The notes under the pieces: generated by a model
The model's database searches: none
Told to the model about the DNA's origin: nothing
The model's input: the letters and a program-made list of their open reading frames with translations, nothing else
Program-made: the position numbers and the translations under genes
NCBI GenBank assembly: GCA_001626655.1
Contig: LUOC01000144.1
Coordinates: forward strand, 1 to 6,390
Direction of reading: 5' to 3'
Length of the DNA: 6,390 bases
DNA from: Fidelibacterota bacterium REDSEA-S14_B6
GTDB taxonomy: Bacteria; Fidelibacterota; Marinisomatia; Marinisomatales; S15-B10
In this document: in pieces, positions 1 through 5,279 of the stretch
Layout of the letters: every line of letters starts with the position of its first letter
Position numbering within the stretch: the stretch's first letter is position 1

Positions 1-451
1 CCTGAAAAGCGGCAATGAAAACCAATGTATAGAACATGGCGTAGGCGTAGGTCAGCCAGAAAGAGGGGGCGTTCGATTCAAGCAAAGACTGGAAGTTGAC
101 ATAAACAAAAATGAAAAAATGGATCGCCACCACACCGATCCAAATCGTGTGGAACGAGATGGGATTCATCGTAATGTAGCGGCCCTGAAGCCGGCCTACC
201 ATAAATCCGGTGAGGGACTTCGTTAGAGGCGCCAGTCCCAGCAGCGACCCTGCACTGAGAAGGTCTTCCATGAGGCCGAGACTGAAGCCGGCCACGACAC
301 CGGCGAGGCTTCCGCTCCTCAGTGAGACGATGATTACAAAAATTAGCATAAAGTCCGGGCGGAAGCCTCGAATCGTCAGGAATTCACTCAACAGTACCTG
401 AAGTAGCAAGACGCCAAGGCCCGCCGCCGCGATGACAATTCGATTAACCAT
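1..451 (-). CDS. mreD: Rod shape-determining protein MreD (partial, C-terminus beyond window)
   Basis: MreD is the small integral membrane subunit of the Rod (elongasome) complex. It partners MreC and links the MreB cytoskeleton to lateral cell-wall synthesis. Translating the minus strand from ATG 451 gives 150 codons without a stop, starting M-V-N-R-I-V-I. The protein is very hydrophobic, with several predicted membrane helices separated by short polar turns. It contains the MreD-like stretch R-P-D-F-M-L-I-F-V near residue 32 and a G-L-M-E-D-L-L segment near residue 60, which resembles the conserved G-x-x-x-D motif of the family. MreD proteins are usually about 160-175 residues, so only a short C-terminal part is missing. 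The start overlaps the mreC stop by 8 bp and follows a strong GGAGG (455-459 on the complement). Position directly after mreC supports the call. Confidence 0.87.
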   Translation of the reverse strand, partial: MVNRIVIAAAGLGVLLLQVLLSEFLTIRGFRPDFMLIFVIIVSLRSGSLAGVVAGFSLGLMEDLLSAGSLLGLAPLTKSLTGFMVGRLQGRYITMNPISFHTIWIGVVAIHFFIFVYVNFQSLLESNAPSFWLTYAYAMFYTLVFIAAFQ

Positions 452-1235
452 CTTCCTCCCTCACAACGAAAACGTGGCCCAGTGTCGTAAAATCTGCAAA
501 TGCGGATGCGACGGCGATCTTGTGGAGCATCTCGGGCCGGTCTATGATTCCTGTGACGGTTCCAACAGGGAGGTTCGGAGGGAATATGTCGCTGTAGCCC
601 GACGTGACAATTCTATCGCCCACTTCAACTTCTGTGGCCCGCGGGATTTCCCACACTTCGAATTCATCATTGTGACGCCAGTGAAGGATTCCTACCGTTC
701 CACTCCGTTCAATCCTCACGCTAAGCCGAAAGCTATAATCAGTCATCAGCTGAACCATGGCGGTCGAAGGGCCTACTGAGATTGTCTTCCCTACGACACC
801 GTCTGCATTCACCACGGCAAGATTCGGCATGAGATTATGGTTGGCACCGACTTTGATGTTCACGGCAGTCATGAGCGGCGAAAGCCCCGTACTGATGACT
901 GTCCCCGGAACCAGAGACAGGCGTTCCGACTGCTCGTAGGCGAGCATGTTCCTGAGGCGCTCATTATCTTCTTTGTAGTTAAGGAGTTGTGAATTGAGGA
1001 GTGAAAGCTGAACAATCCTGCTTTCCAGGGCCGCATTCTCCTCTCTAAGAGTACCAATCCCCTTCACCCAGTTGACTGGGCCGAAGAGAATGGAGACGAC
1101 CGAATTGACCTTCCCACGAAGGATCTGAAGATTTGGAGAGTCGTTGTTGCTAAGGAGCGAGAGGGAGAAGATTACAGCGAAAAAGAGCGAGAACCAGTCG
1201 CGATTGTCAAAGATGAAACCGAGGAGTCTTCTCAT
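444..1235 (-). CDS. mreC: Rod shape-determining protein MreC
   Basis: MreC is the bitopic inner-membrane protein whose periplasmic beta-domain scaffolds PBP2/RodA and connects them to MreB during cell elongation. The 263-residue product has a short basic cytoplasmic tail (M-R-R-L-L), one membrane anchor at about residues 12-30, and a charged helical region at about 60-100 (L-R-E-E-N-A-A-L-E and E-D-N-E-R-L-R) typical of its dimerising coiled coil. The C-terminal beta-rich domain contains G-V-V-G-K-T-I-S-V-G and M-V-Q-L-M-T-D-Y-S-F-R, which are characteristic of MreC. Length is normal for the family. I chose ATG 1235 over the adjacent TTG 1238 because the AGGAG at 1239-1243 leaves no spacing before the TTG and only 3 nt before the ATG. 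The Shine-Dalgarno overlaps the mreB stop, so translation is probably coupled to mreB. Confidence 0.95.
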   Translation of the reverse strand: MRRLLGFIFDNRDWFSLFFAVIFSLSLLSNNDSPNLQILRGKVNSVVSILFGPVNWVKGIGTLREENAALESRIVQLSLLNSQLLNYKEDNERLRNMLAYEQSERLSLVPGTVISTGLSPLMTAVNIKVGANHNLMPNLAVVNADGVVGKTISVGPSTAMVQLMTDYSFRLSVRIERSGTVGILHWRHNDEFEVWEIPRATEVEVGDRIVTSGYSDIFPPNLPVGTVTGIIDRPEMLHKIAVASAFADFTTLGHVFVVREEDG

Positions 1236-1241
1236 CAACTC

Positions 1242-2270
1242 CTACATGAGCACATCTGTGAACTTTCTGACATCGGAGAGAACCATGCCGGTGCCTCTCA
1301 CCACGTCGGTGAGGGGGCGTTCCGAAACATTCGCCGGGAGGTTCGTTCTCTCTCGAATATTTTGATCGAGACCCTTGAGAAGCGATCCGCCGCCGGTGAG
1401 GACGATACCGCGGTCCAAAATGTCCACAGCAAGTTCAGGAGGCGTCTTTTCTAGGGCCCGTTTGATGGCGTCCACGATCTGCGTGACGCAGTCCTTCAGC
1501 GCTTGCCTGATCTCATCGGAAGATACTTCAACAGTCTTGGGTATGCCGGAGACGAGGTCGCGTCCCTTGACGTGAATCGGCGTCTGGTCCATTCTCATGG
1601 CGGTTCCCACCTGCTTTTTGATCTTTTCGGCTGTCGGTTCGCCAACATCAAGCTTGTGTTCATTCCTGAACCACTGCACCACCGCCTTGTCCATCTCTCT
1701 TCCCGCAACCTTGATGGTCTCTTTGGTCACCACCCCGTTCAGGGCGATGACTGCGATCTCTGCCGTTCCGCCGCCGATGTCGACAATCATGTTCCCCACA
1801 GGTTTGGAAATGTCGATGCCGATACCGATGGCGGCTGCAACAGGCTCTTCAACGAGGTACACTTCCCGCCCGTTGGCCCGCTCCGCTGAATCACGAACGG
1901 CCTTCCGTTCTACCGCTGTCACCCCGCTCGGAACGCAAATCACCATTTTGAAACGGGCGATGGGACTGAAATTGATCTTCTTTACAAATCCGAGAAGCAT
2001 TCCATCGGTCGCCTCAAAATCGGCGATGACGCCATCCCTCAAGGGACGAATTGTTTCGATCGCCTTGTGCGTCTTCCCAACCATTCGGCTCGCCTCCTTG
2101 CCGACTGCGATCACCGCGCCATCGTTAATATCTCTGGCAATGATGGACGGTTCATTAATGATAATGCCCTTTGAGCGCACCCAGATCAGGGTGTTGGCGG
2201 TACCGAGATCGATGGCTATATCACCCGATACCCATCCGGCCGAACCTATTCCATTCTTGACTATACTCAT
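1242..2270 (-). CDS. mreB: Rod shape-determining protein MreB (bacterial actin)
   Basis: MreB is an ATP-binding actin homologue that forms membrane-associated filaments and guides elongasome movement. The 342-residue protein has the full family signature: phosphate-1 I-D-L-G-T-A-N-T at 20-27, N-E-P-S at 39-42, the V-E-E-P-V-A-A-A-I-G segment at 140-149 with the catalytic Glu, phosphate-2 D-I-G-G-G-T-A-E at 164-171, and the adenosine motif L-T-G-G-G-S-L-L at 291-298. Length matches the usual 335-350. Phosphate-2 has Ala170 where the more familiar form has Thr or Ser. The start is ATG 2270, preceded by AGAGG with 2-nt spacing. A TTG at 2282 would add M-L-E-A but has no close ribosome site. It is first of mreB-mreC-mreD, and the stop lies 6 bp from mreC. 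It is transcribed divergently from the selenoprotein operon. Confidence 0.97.
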   Translation of the reverse strand: MSIVKNGIGSAGWVSGDIAIDLGTANTLIWVRSKGIIINEPSIIARDINDGAVIAVGKEASRMVGKTHKAIETIRPLRDGVIADFEATDGMLLGFVKKINFSPIARFKMVICVPSGVTAVERKAVRDSAERANGREVYLVEEPVAAAIGIGIDISKPVGNMIVDIGGGTAEIAVIALNGVVTKETIKVAGREMDKAVVQWFRNEHKLDVGEPTAEKIKKQVGTAMRMDQTPIHVKGRDLVSGIPKTVEVSSDEIRQALKDCVTQIVDAIKRALEKTPPELAVDILDRGIVLTGGGSLLKGLDQNIRERTNLPANVSERPLTDVVRGTGMVLSDVRKFTDVLM

Positions 2271-2350
2271 GGCCTCTAACAACGAATGTTATGAAATGAT
2301 ATCTCCTCGGATCAACGTGGAGAAAAGAAGTTAGCTACAAGTTCTCTCTA

Positions 2351-2372
2351 AATCAATCACATTAGATCGATT
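2351..2372. repeat. Imperfect palindrome in the divergent promoter region
   Basis: The 8-bp arms AATCAATC (2351-2358) and GATCGATT (2365-2372) are inverted repeats with one mismatch around a 6-nt spacer. The left arm overlaps the possible mreB -35 hexamer. A small dimeric regulator could bind here, but the element is short and AT-rich and may be chance. Confidence 0.25.
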
Positions 2373-2430
2373 CCGCGCATTGAGAATAACCGCCGTTGCT
2401 AAATTGAAAGAGTATCTTAGATCAAAAAAA

Positions 2431-2435
2431 GGGAG
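2431..2435 (+). promoter_or_regulatory. Ribosome binding site of the Sec-arsC gene
   Basis: GGGAG lies 6 nt before ATG 2442, an ideal Shine-Dalgarno spacing. It fixes the true start upstream of the in-frame TGA and argues against a start at GTG 2499, which has no comparable site and falls inside the hairpin. Confidence 0.75.
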
Positions 2436-2441
2436 TCAATT

Positions 2442-2798
2442 ATGAGTGAGACGGTTCAGATCTACCACAATCCCCGGTGAGGAAAGAGCAGAGAAGCCGT
2501 GCAGCTTCTCAGGGGTCACGGCGTCGAGCCTGACATCATCGAGTACTTGAAGTACCCTCCCGATGAGGAAACGCTCCGCTCCCTCGCGGAGATGCTGGGG
2601 TTCAAACCGAGCCAGTTCATTCGCAGAGGCGAGGCCGATTTCAAAGCGCTGTCACTGAAAGAACAGATGAACAATGATGACGTCCTATTCAAGGCGATGG
2701 CAGCACATCCGAAGCTGATCGAGAGACCTATCGCGGTCGCCGGTAGAAGGGCCAGTCTTGGCCGTCCGCCGGAAAACGTTCTCAATCTGCTGAGCTGA
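2442..2798 (+). CDS. arsC: ArsC/YfgD-family reductase, predicted selenoprotein (Sec13 encoded by TGA 2478-2480)
   Basis: This is a thioredoxin-fold protein of the glutaredoxin-linked arsenate reductase (ArsC/YfgD/Spx-like) family, which reduces arsenate or a related substrate through a single nucleophilic Cys. Read from ATG 2442 through the TGA, it gives 118 residues, the normal length of the short family branch. The N-terminus reads I-Y-H-N-P-R-[TGA]-G-K-S-R, and the TGA (residue 13) falls exactly on the catalytic Cys of N-P-x-C-x-x-S-R. The three anion-binding arginines of E. coli plasmid ArsC (60, 94, 107) match R61 (F-I-R-R), R95 (I-E-R-P-I) and R108 (G-R-P-P-E). The rest is intact, without further stops or frameshifts, and ends at a second TGA (2796-2798) used as a real stop. 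A SECIS-like hairpin follows the first TGA. The main alternative is a Cys-to-stop mutation or sequencing error. Arsenate as the substrate is unproven. Confidence 0.88.
2478..2512 (+). promoter_or_regulatory. Predicted bacterial SECIS element with Sec codon UGA
   Basis: The UGA (2478-2480) is followed by a perfect 7-bp stem: GAGAAGC (2491-2497) pairs with GCTTCTC (2504-2510) around the 6-nt loop CGTGCA (2498-2503). C2489 and G2512 can add a pair beyond an A-A mismatch. The loop starts 17 nt after the UGA and carries G at its second position followed by U. This fits the known bacterial SECIS pattern of a short stem-loop just downstream of UGA with a G in the first two loop bases, recognised by SelB. 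CCCC 2472-2475 could also pair with GGGG 2512-2515, enclosing the UGA at the stem base. The element lies inside the coding sequence, as expected in bacteria. Confidence 0.78.
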
Positions 2799-2812
2799 GG
2801 TTGGACATCATT

Positions 2813-3571
2813 ATGGTGAGCGCTGTGGCGCTCATCGCCTCAGGCTTAACGCTCTTTTCGGGGTTCGGGCTTGGGACGCTGTTACTTCCGGCCATGTTGC
2901 TTCTGCTTCCGCCACATGCAGCAGTGGCAGCCACAGCGGTAGTTCACCTCGCCAATAACCTCCTGAAAGTTGTCCTCTTTGGTCGTCACTGCAGAAAGAA
3001 TGTACTCATCCGATTCGGCGGAGTGGCGGTGATAGCAGCCTTCTTCGGCGCTCAACTTCTGGCGAGATTGGCTCAGCTTCCCCCGTTAGCCAATTATACC
3101 TTTGGCGGCAGAGAAGTAGAAATCGTGCCGGTGACTTTTGTAATCGCGGTGCTGATTCTCTGTTTCGCACTCTTTGATCTCTCACCGGCAAAAAACAAGA
3201 CTCAGTTCGGGCCCCGCCTCCTCCCTGTCGGCGGTTTCGTCAGTGGATTTCTCGGTGGCCTGTCGGGTCATCAGGGCGCCATGCGGAGCGCCTTCCTCGC
3301 CAGTTCGGGACTGTCGAAGGAAGCGTTCATCGGCACCGGCGTCACCATCGCCTGTCTGGTGGATGTCACTCGAGTTGCGGTCTATGGAATTCATTTATCC
3401 TCGATTGGGAATGAAAACTTCTCGCTCATGGCAGCGGCGTGCATTTCTGCGTTTCTCGGCGTATTCATCGGTCAAAGGATTCTGAAAAAGGTGACCATGG
3501 AGCAAATCCGAAAGATTGTAGGTATCGGTCTCATTTTTCTCTCCATCGCACTCGGGAGCGGACTCCTGTGA
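2813..3571 (+). CDS. TauE/SafE-family membrane anion permease
   Basis: This is a polytopic inner-membrane protein of the TauE/SafE (COG0730, DUF81) family, whose members are implicated in moving sulfite, sulfoacetate or other small anions. The 252-residue product is strongly hydrophobic, with about seven to eight membrane helices. It shows the duplicated family layout: an N-terminal F-S-G-F-G-L-G-T-L-L-L-P at 15-26, and a second-half counterpart G-F-V-S-G-F-L-G-G-L-S-G-H-Q-G at 141-155, followed by L-S-K-E-A-F-I-G-T-G at 167-176. A basic, polar loop at about 122-135 separates the halves. I start at ATG 2813; a TTG at 2801 would add four residues but abuts its GAGG. It begins 14 bp after the Sec-arsC stop, and its own stop overlaps the next start. 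The substrate cannot be read from the sequence. Confidence 0.87.
   Translation: MVSAVALIASGLTLFSGFGLGTLLLPAMLLLLPPHAAVAATAVVHLANNLLKVVLFGRHCRKNVLIRFGGVAVIAAFFGAQLLARLAQLPPLANYTFGGREVEIVPVTFVIAVLILCFALFDLSPAKNKTQFGPRLLPVGGFVSGFLGGLSGHQGAMRSAFLASSGLSKEAFIGTGVTIACLVDVTRVAVYGIHLSSIGNENFSLMAAACISAFLGVFIGQRILKKVTMEQIRKIVGIGLIFLSIALGSGLL
3554..3558 (+). promoter_or_regulatory. Ribosome binding site of pruA inside the end of the permease gene
   Basis: GGGAG lies 9 nt before GTG 3568. It supports this GTG as the start rather than ATG 3439, which is deep within the permease gene and would add 43 residues of unrelated sequence. Confidence 0.65.
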
Positions 3572-5262
3572 TTTCTAAGATTAGTTTACCGAAGAGACTT
3601 GCCATCCACTCTGGCCATCGACTAAATTTGCCCGCTCGGTTCGCTAAACCTCCGAAACCGGAGAATGACCCCATCCGTTCATACGCTCCGGGGACTGAAG
3701 AGAGGGAGGAACTGAGAGCCAAGCTCGGTGAGCTGAAGGGGAAGGAGATCGAGATACCGCTCGTGATCGGCGGCGAAGAGGTGAAGACAGGTGACATGGG
3801 AAAATGCGTCATCCCCCATAATCATTCGCACGTACTTGCGCGCTTCCACAAAGCCGGCGAATCCGAAGTGAATCAAGCCATTGACGCCGCCGCCGAAGCG
3901 TGGGAGAGTTGGTCAATAGAAGATTTTGAAACACGTGCAAAGATTTTCTTGAGGATGGCCGAACTTGCTGAAGGAAAGTGGCGCCAGACATTGAACGCTT
4001 CTACGATGCTGAACATGAGCAAGACTGCTTATCAGGCTGAGATCGACGCGGCCTGCGAGGTGGTCGACTTCTTCAACTTTAATCCTTATTACGCACAGGA
4101 GCTCCAGACTCACCAGCCGATGCACTCACCGCCGCCTACCAAGAACAGTCTCGAGCACCGTCCGTTAGAAGGATTTGTCTTTGCGGTCAGCCCTTTCAAT
4201 TTTGCTAGCCTCGGCGCGAACCTCGCCATCGCCCCGGCTCTCATGGGAAACGTCGTCCTTTGGAAACCCGCCTCCAGCGCTGTCTATCCCGCTTGGTTCC
4301 TCATGCAGTTGTACAAGGAAGCGGGGCTCCCGGACGGCGTAATAAATTTCATTCCCGGTTCAGGTTCAACAGTAGGGCCGGTGGTGATGAAGAATCCCGA
4401 TCTCGCGGGCGTTCATTTCACCGGTTCTACCGCTGTTTTTCAGGGGATGTGGCAGACCATCGGGGAAAATATTACCAGCTACAAAAGCTATCCCCGCATT
4501 GTGGGCGAGACCGGCGGAAAGGATTTTTGCATCGCCCATGAATCGGCTGACAACGAAGCCCTCGTTACCGCGATGGTCCGGGGCGCTTTTGAATATCAGG
4601 GGCAGAAATGTTCCGCAATGTCACGGGCGTATATCCCAACCACGATCTGGGAATCTGTGAAAAAGGGATTCATTGAGCAGGTAGAAACAGTGAAAATGGG
4701 CGATGCAGAAGATTTCACCAATTTCATGACCGCGGTTATCGACAAGAGTGCGTTCGACACTATTTCCAGCTACATCGACCACGCCAAGCATTCCGATGAC
4801 GCGGAAATCTTGACTGGCGGCAACTGTGACGATTCGGTCGGCTACTTCATAGAGCCTACCGCCATCCTCACCTCAAATCCACACTTCAAGACGATGGAAG
4901 AAGAGATATTTGGTCCTGTACTCACTATCTACCTCTACGATCCTGAAGCGTGGGAGGAGACCCTGGAACTGGTAGATTCCACTTCGCCTTACGGTCTCAC
5001 AGGATGTGTTTTTGCAACGGACGGAGCAGCTCTTGAAGAGGCACGGACGGCTCTCCGTCACTCTGCCGGCAATTTCTATTTGAACGATAAACCGACCGGC
5101 GCCGTGGTCGGCCAACAACCGTTCGGCGGAAGTCGCGCTTCCGGAACCAACGATAAGGCGGGCTCTATGTTCAATCTCATTCGGTGGGTCTCCCTTCGAA
5201 CGATCAAGGAAAACTTCGATCCGCCTCAGGATTATCGCTATCCGTTCATGAACGAAGACTGA
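3568..5262 (+). CDS. pruA: L-glutamate gamma-semialdehyde (1-pyrroline-5-carboxylate) dehydrogenase, ALDH4 type
   Basis: This enzyme oxidises P5C/glutamate semialdehyde to glutamate with NAD+, the last step of proline and ornithine catabolism in the cytoplasm. The 564-residue product resembles the stand-alone eukaryote-like branch (human ALDH4A1, 563 residues) rather than bifunctional PutA. Visible motifs are S-P-F-N at 208-211, H-F-T-G-S-T at 283-288 in the NAD-binding fold, general-base Glu314 in G-E-T-G-G, nucleophile Cys348 in G-Q-K-C-S-A, E-E-I-F-G-P at 445-450, and the C-terminal G-Q-Q-P-F-G-G-S-R-A-S-G-T-N-D-K substrate loop. The start is GTG 3568, whose GTGA overlaps the permease stop, so translation is probably coupled. 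The N-terminal about 100 residues also look like the family (E-I-P-L-V-I-G-G-E-E-V). No proline dehydrogenase gene is adjacent; the arginine deiminase downstream suggests arginine-derived P5C as one source. Confidence 0.95.
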   Translation: MISKISLPKRLAIHSGHRLNLPARFAKPPKPENDPIRSYAPGTEEREELRAKLGELKGKEIEIPLVIGGEEVKTGDMGKCVIPHNHSHVLARFHKAGESEVNQAIDAAAEAWESWSIEDFETRAKIFLRMAELAEGKWRQTLNASTMLNMSKTAYQAEIDAACEVVDFFNFNPYYAQELQTHQPMHSPPPTKNSLEHRPLEGFVFAVSPFNFASLGANLAIAPALMGNVVLWKPASSAVYPAWFLMQLYKEAGLPDGVINFIPGSGSTVGPVVMKNPDLAGVHFTGSTAVFQGMWQTIGENITSYKSYPRIVGETGGKDFCIAHESADNEALVTAMVRGAFEYQGQKCSAMSRAYIPTTIWESVKKGFIEQVETVKMGDAEDFTNFMTAVIDKSAFDTISSYIDHAKHSDDAEILTGGNCDDSVGYFIEPTAILTSNPHFKTMEEEIFGPVLTIYLYDPEAWEETLELVDSTSPYGLTGCVFATDGAALEEARTALRHSAGNFYLNDKPTGAVVGQQPFGGSRASGTNDKAGSMFNLIRWVSLRTIKENFDPPQDYRYPFMNED

Positions 5263-5279
5263 CTCCCCCTCATATCCGT

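Larger units (their letters stand above)
2271..2441. promoter_or_regulatory. Divergent intergenic control region (mreB leftward, Sec-arsC rightward)
   Basis: This AT-rich gap separates two divergent operons, so promoters for both must lie here or the operons share control. I see no strong consensus promoter. On the minus strand, a TTGATT (complement of 2351-2356) sits 17 nt from TAACTT (complement of 2328-2333). That is a possible but weak -35/-10 pair for mreB, with only three of six -10 matches. On the plus strand, TATCTT at 2413-2418 is a possible -10 without a good -35. The 7-mer TTAGATC occurs twice, at 2362-2368 and 2417-2423. No terminator hairpin was found. Confidence 0.35.

Noticed and set aside
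432..779. 115-residue plus-strand ORF over the end of mreC
   Set aside because: It is antisense to the conserved C-terminal domain of mreC and the start of mreD, with no recognisable protein features.
1597..2334. 245-residue plus-strand ORF opposite mreB
   Set aside because: It is antisense to a fully conserved mreB, has low-complexity composition and no recognisable domain; it is a shadow frame.
2271..2441. Small RNA, riboswitch or tRNA in the divergent gap
   Set aside because: No cloverleaf, long hairpin, U-tract terminator or recognisable riboswitch core was visible in this stretch.
2499..2798. A 99-residue ORF starting at GTG 2499 as the complete arsC-like gene
   Set aside because: It lacks the N-terminal beta strand and the catalytic position, its start lies inside the hairpin without a good ribosome site, and the same frame continues upstream through TGA 2478 to a well-placed ATG at 2442.
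2442..2798. Recoded genetic code (TGA as Gly or Trp) instead of selenocysteine
   Set aside because: The same gene, the permease and pruA all end at TGA, and the large genes show no other in-frame TGA. A general reassignment is therefore unlikely, while the Cys-aligned position and hairpin favour Sec.
3439..3567. Upstream ATG 3439 as the start of P5C dehydrogenase
   Set aside because: It would overlap the permease gene by over 130 bp and add a stretch unlike the family; GTG 3568 has GGGAG at 9 nt and gives the normal length.
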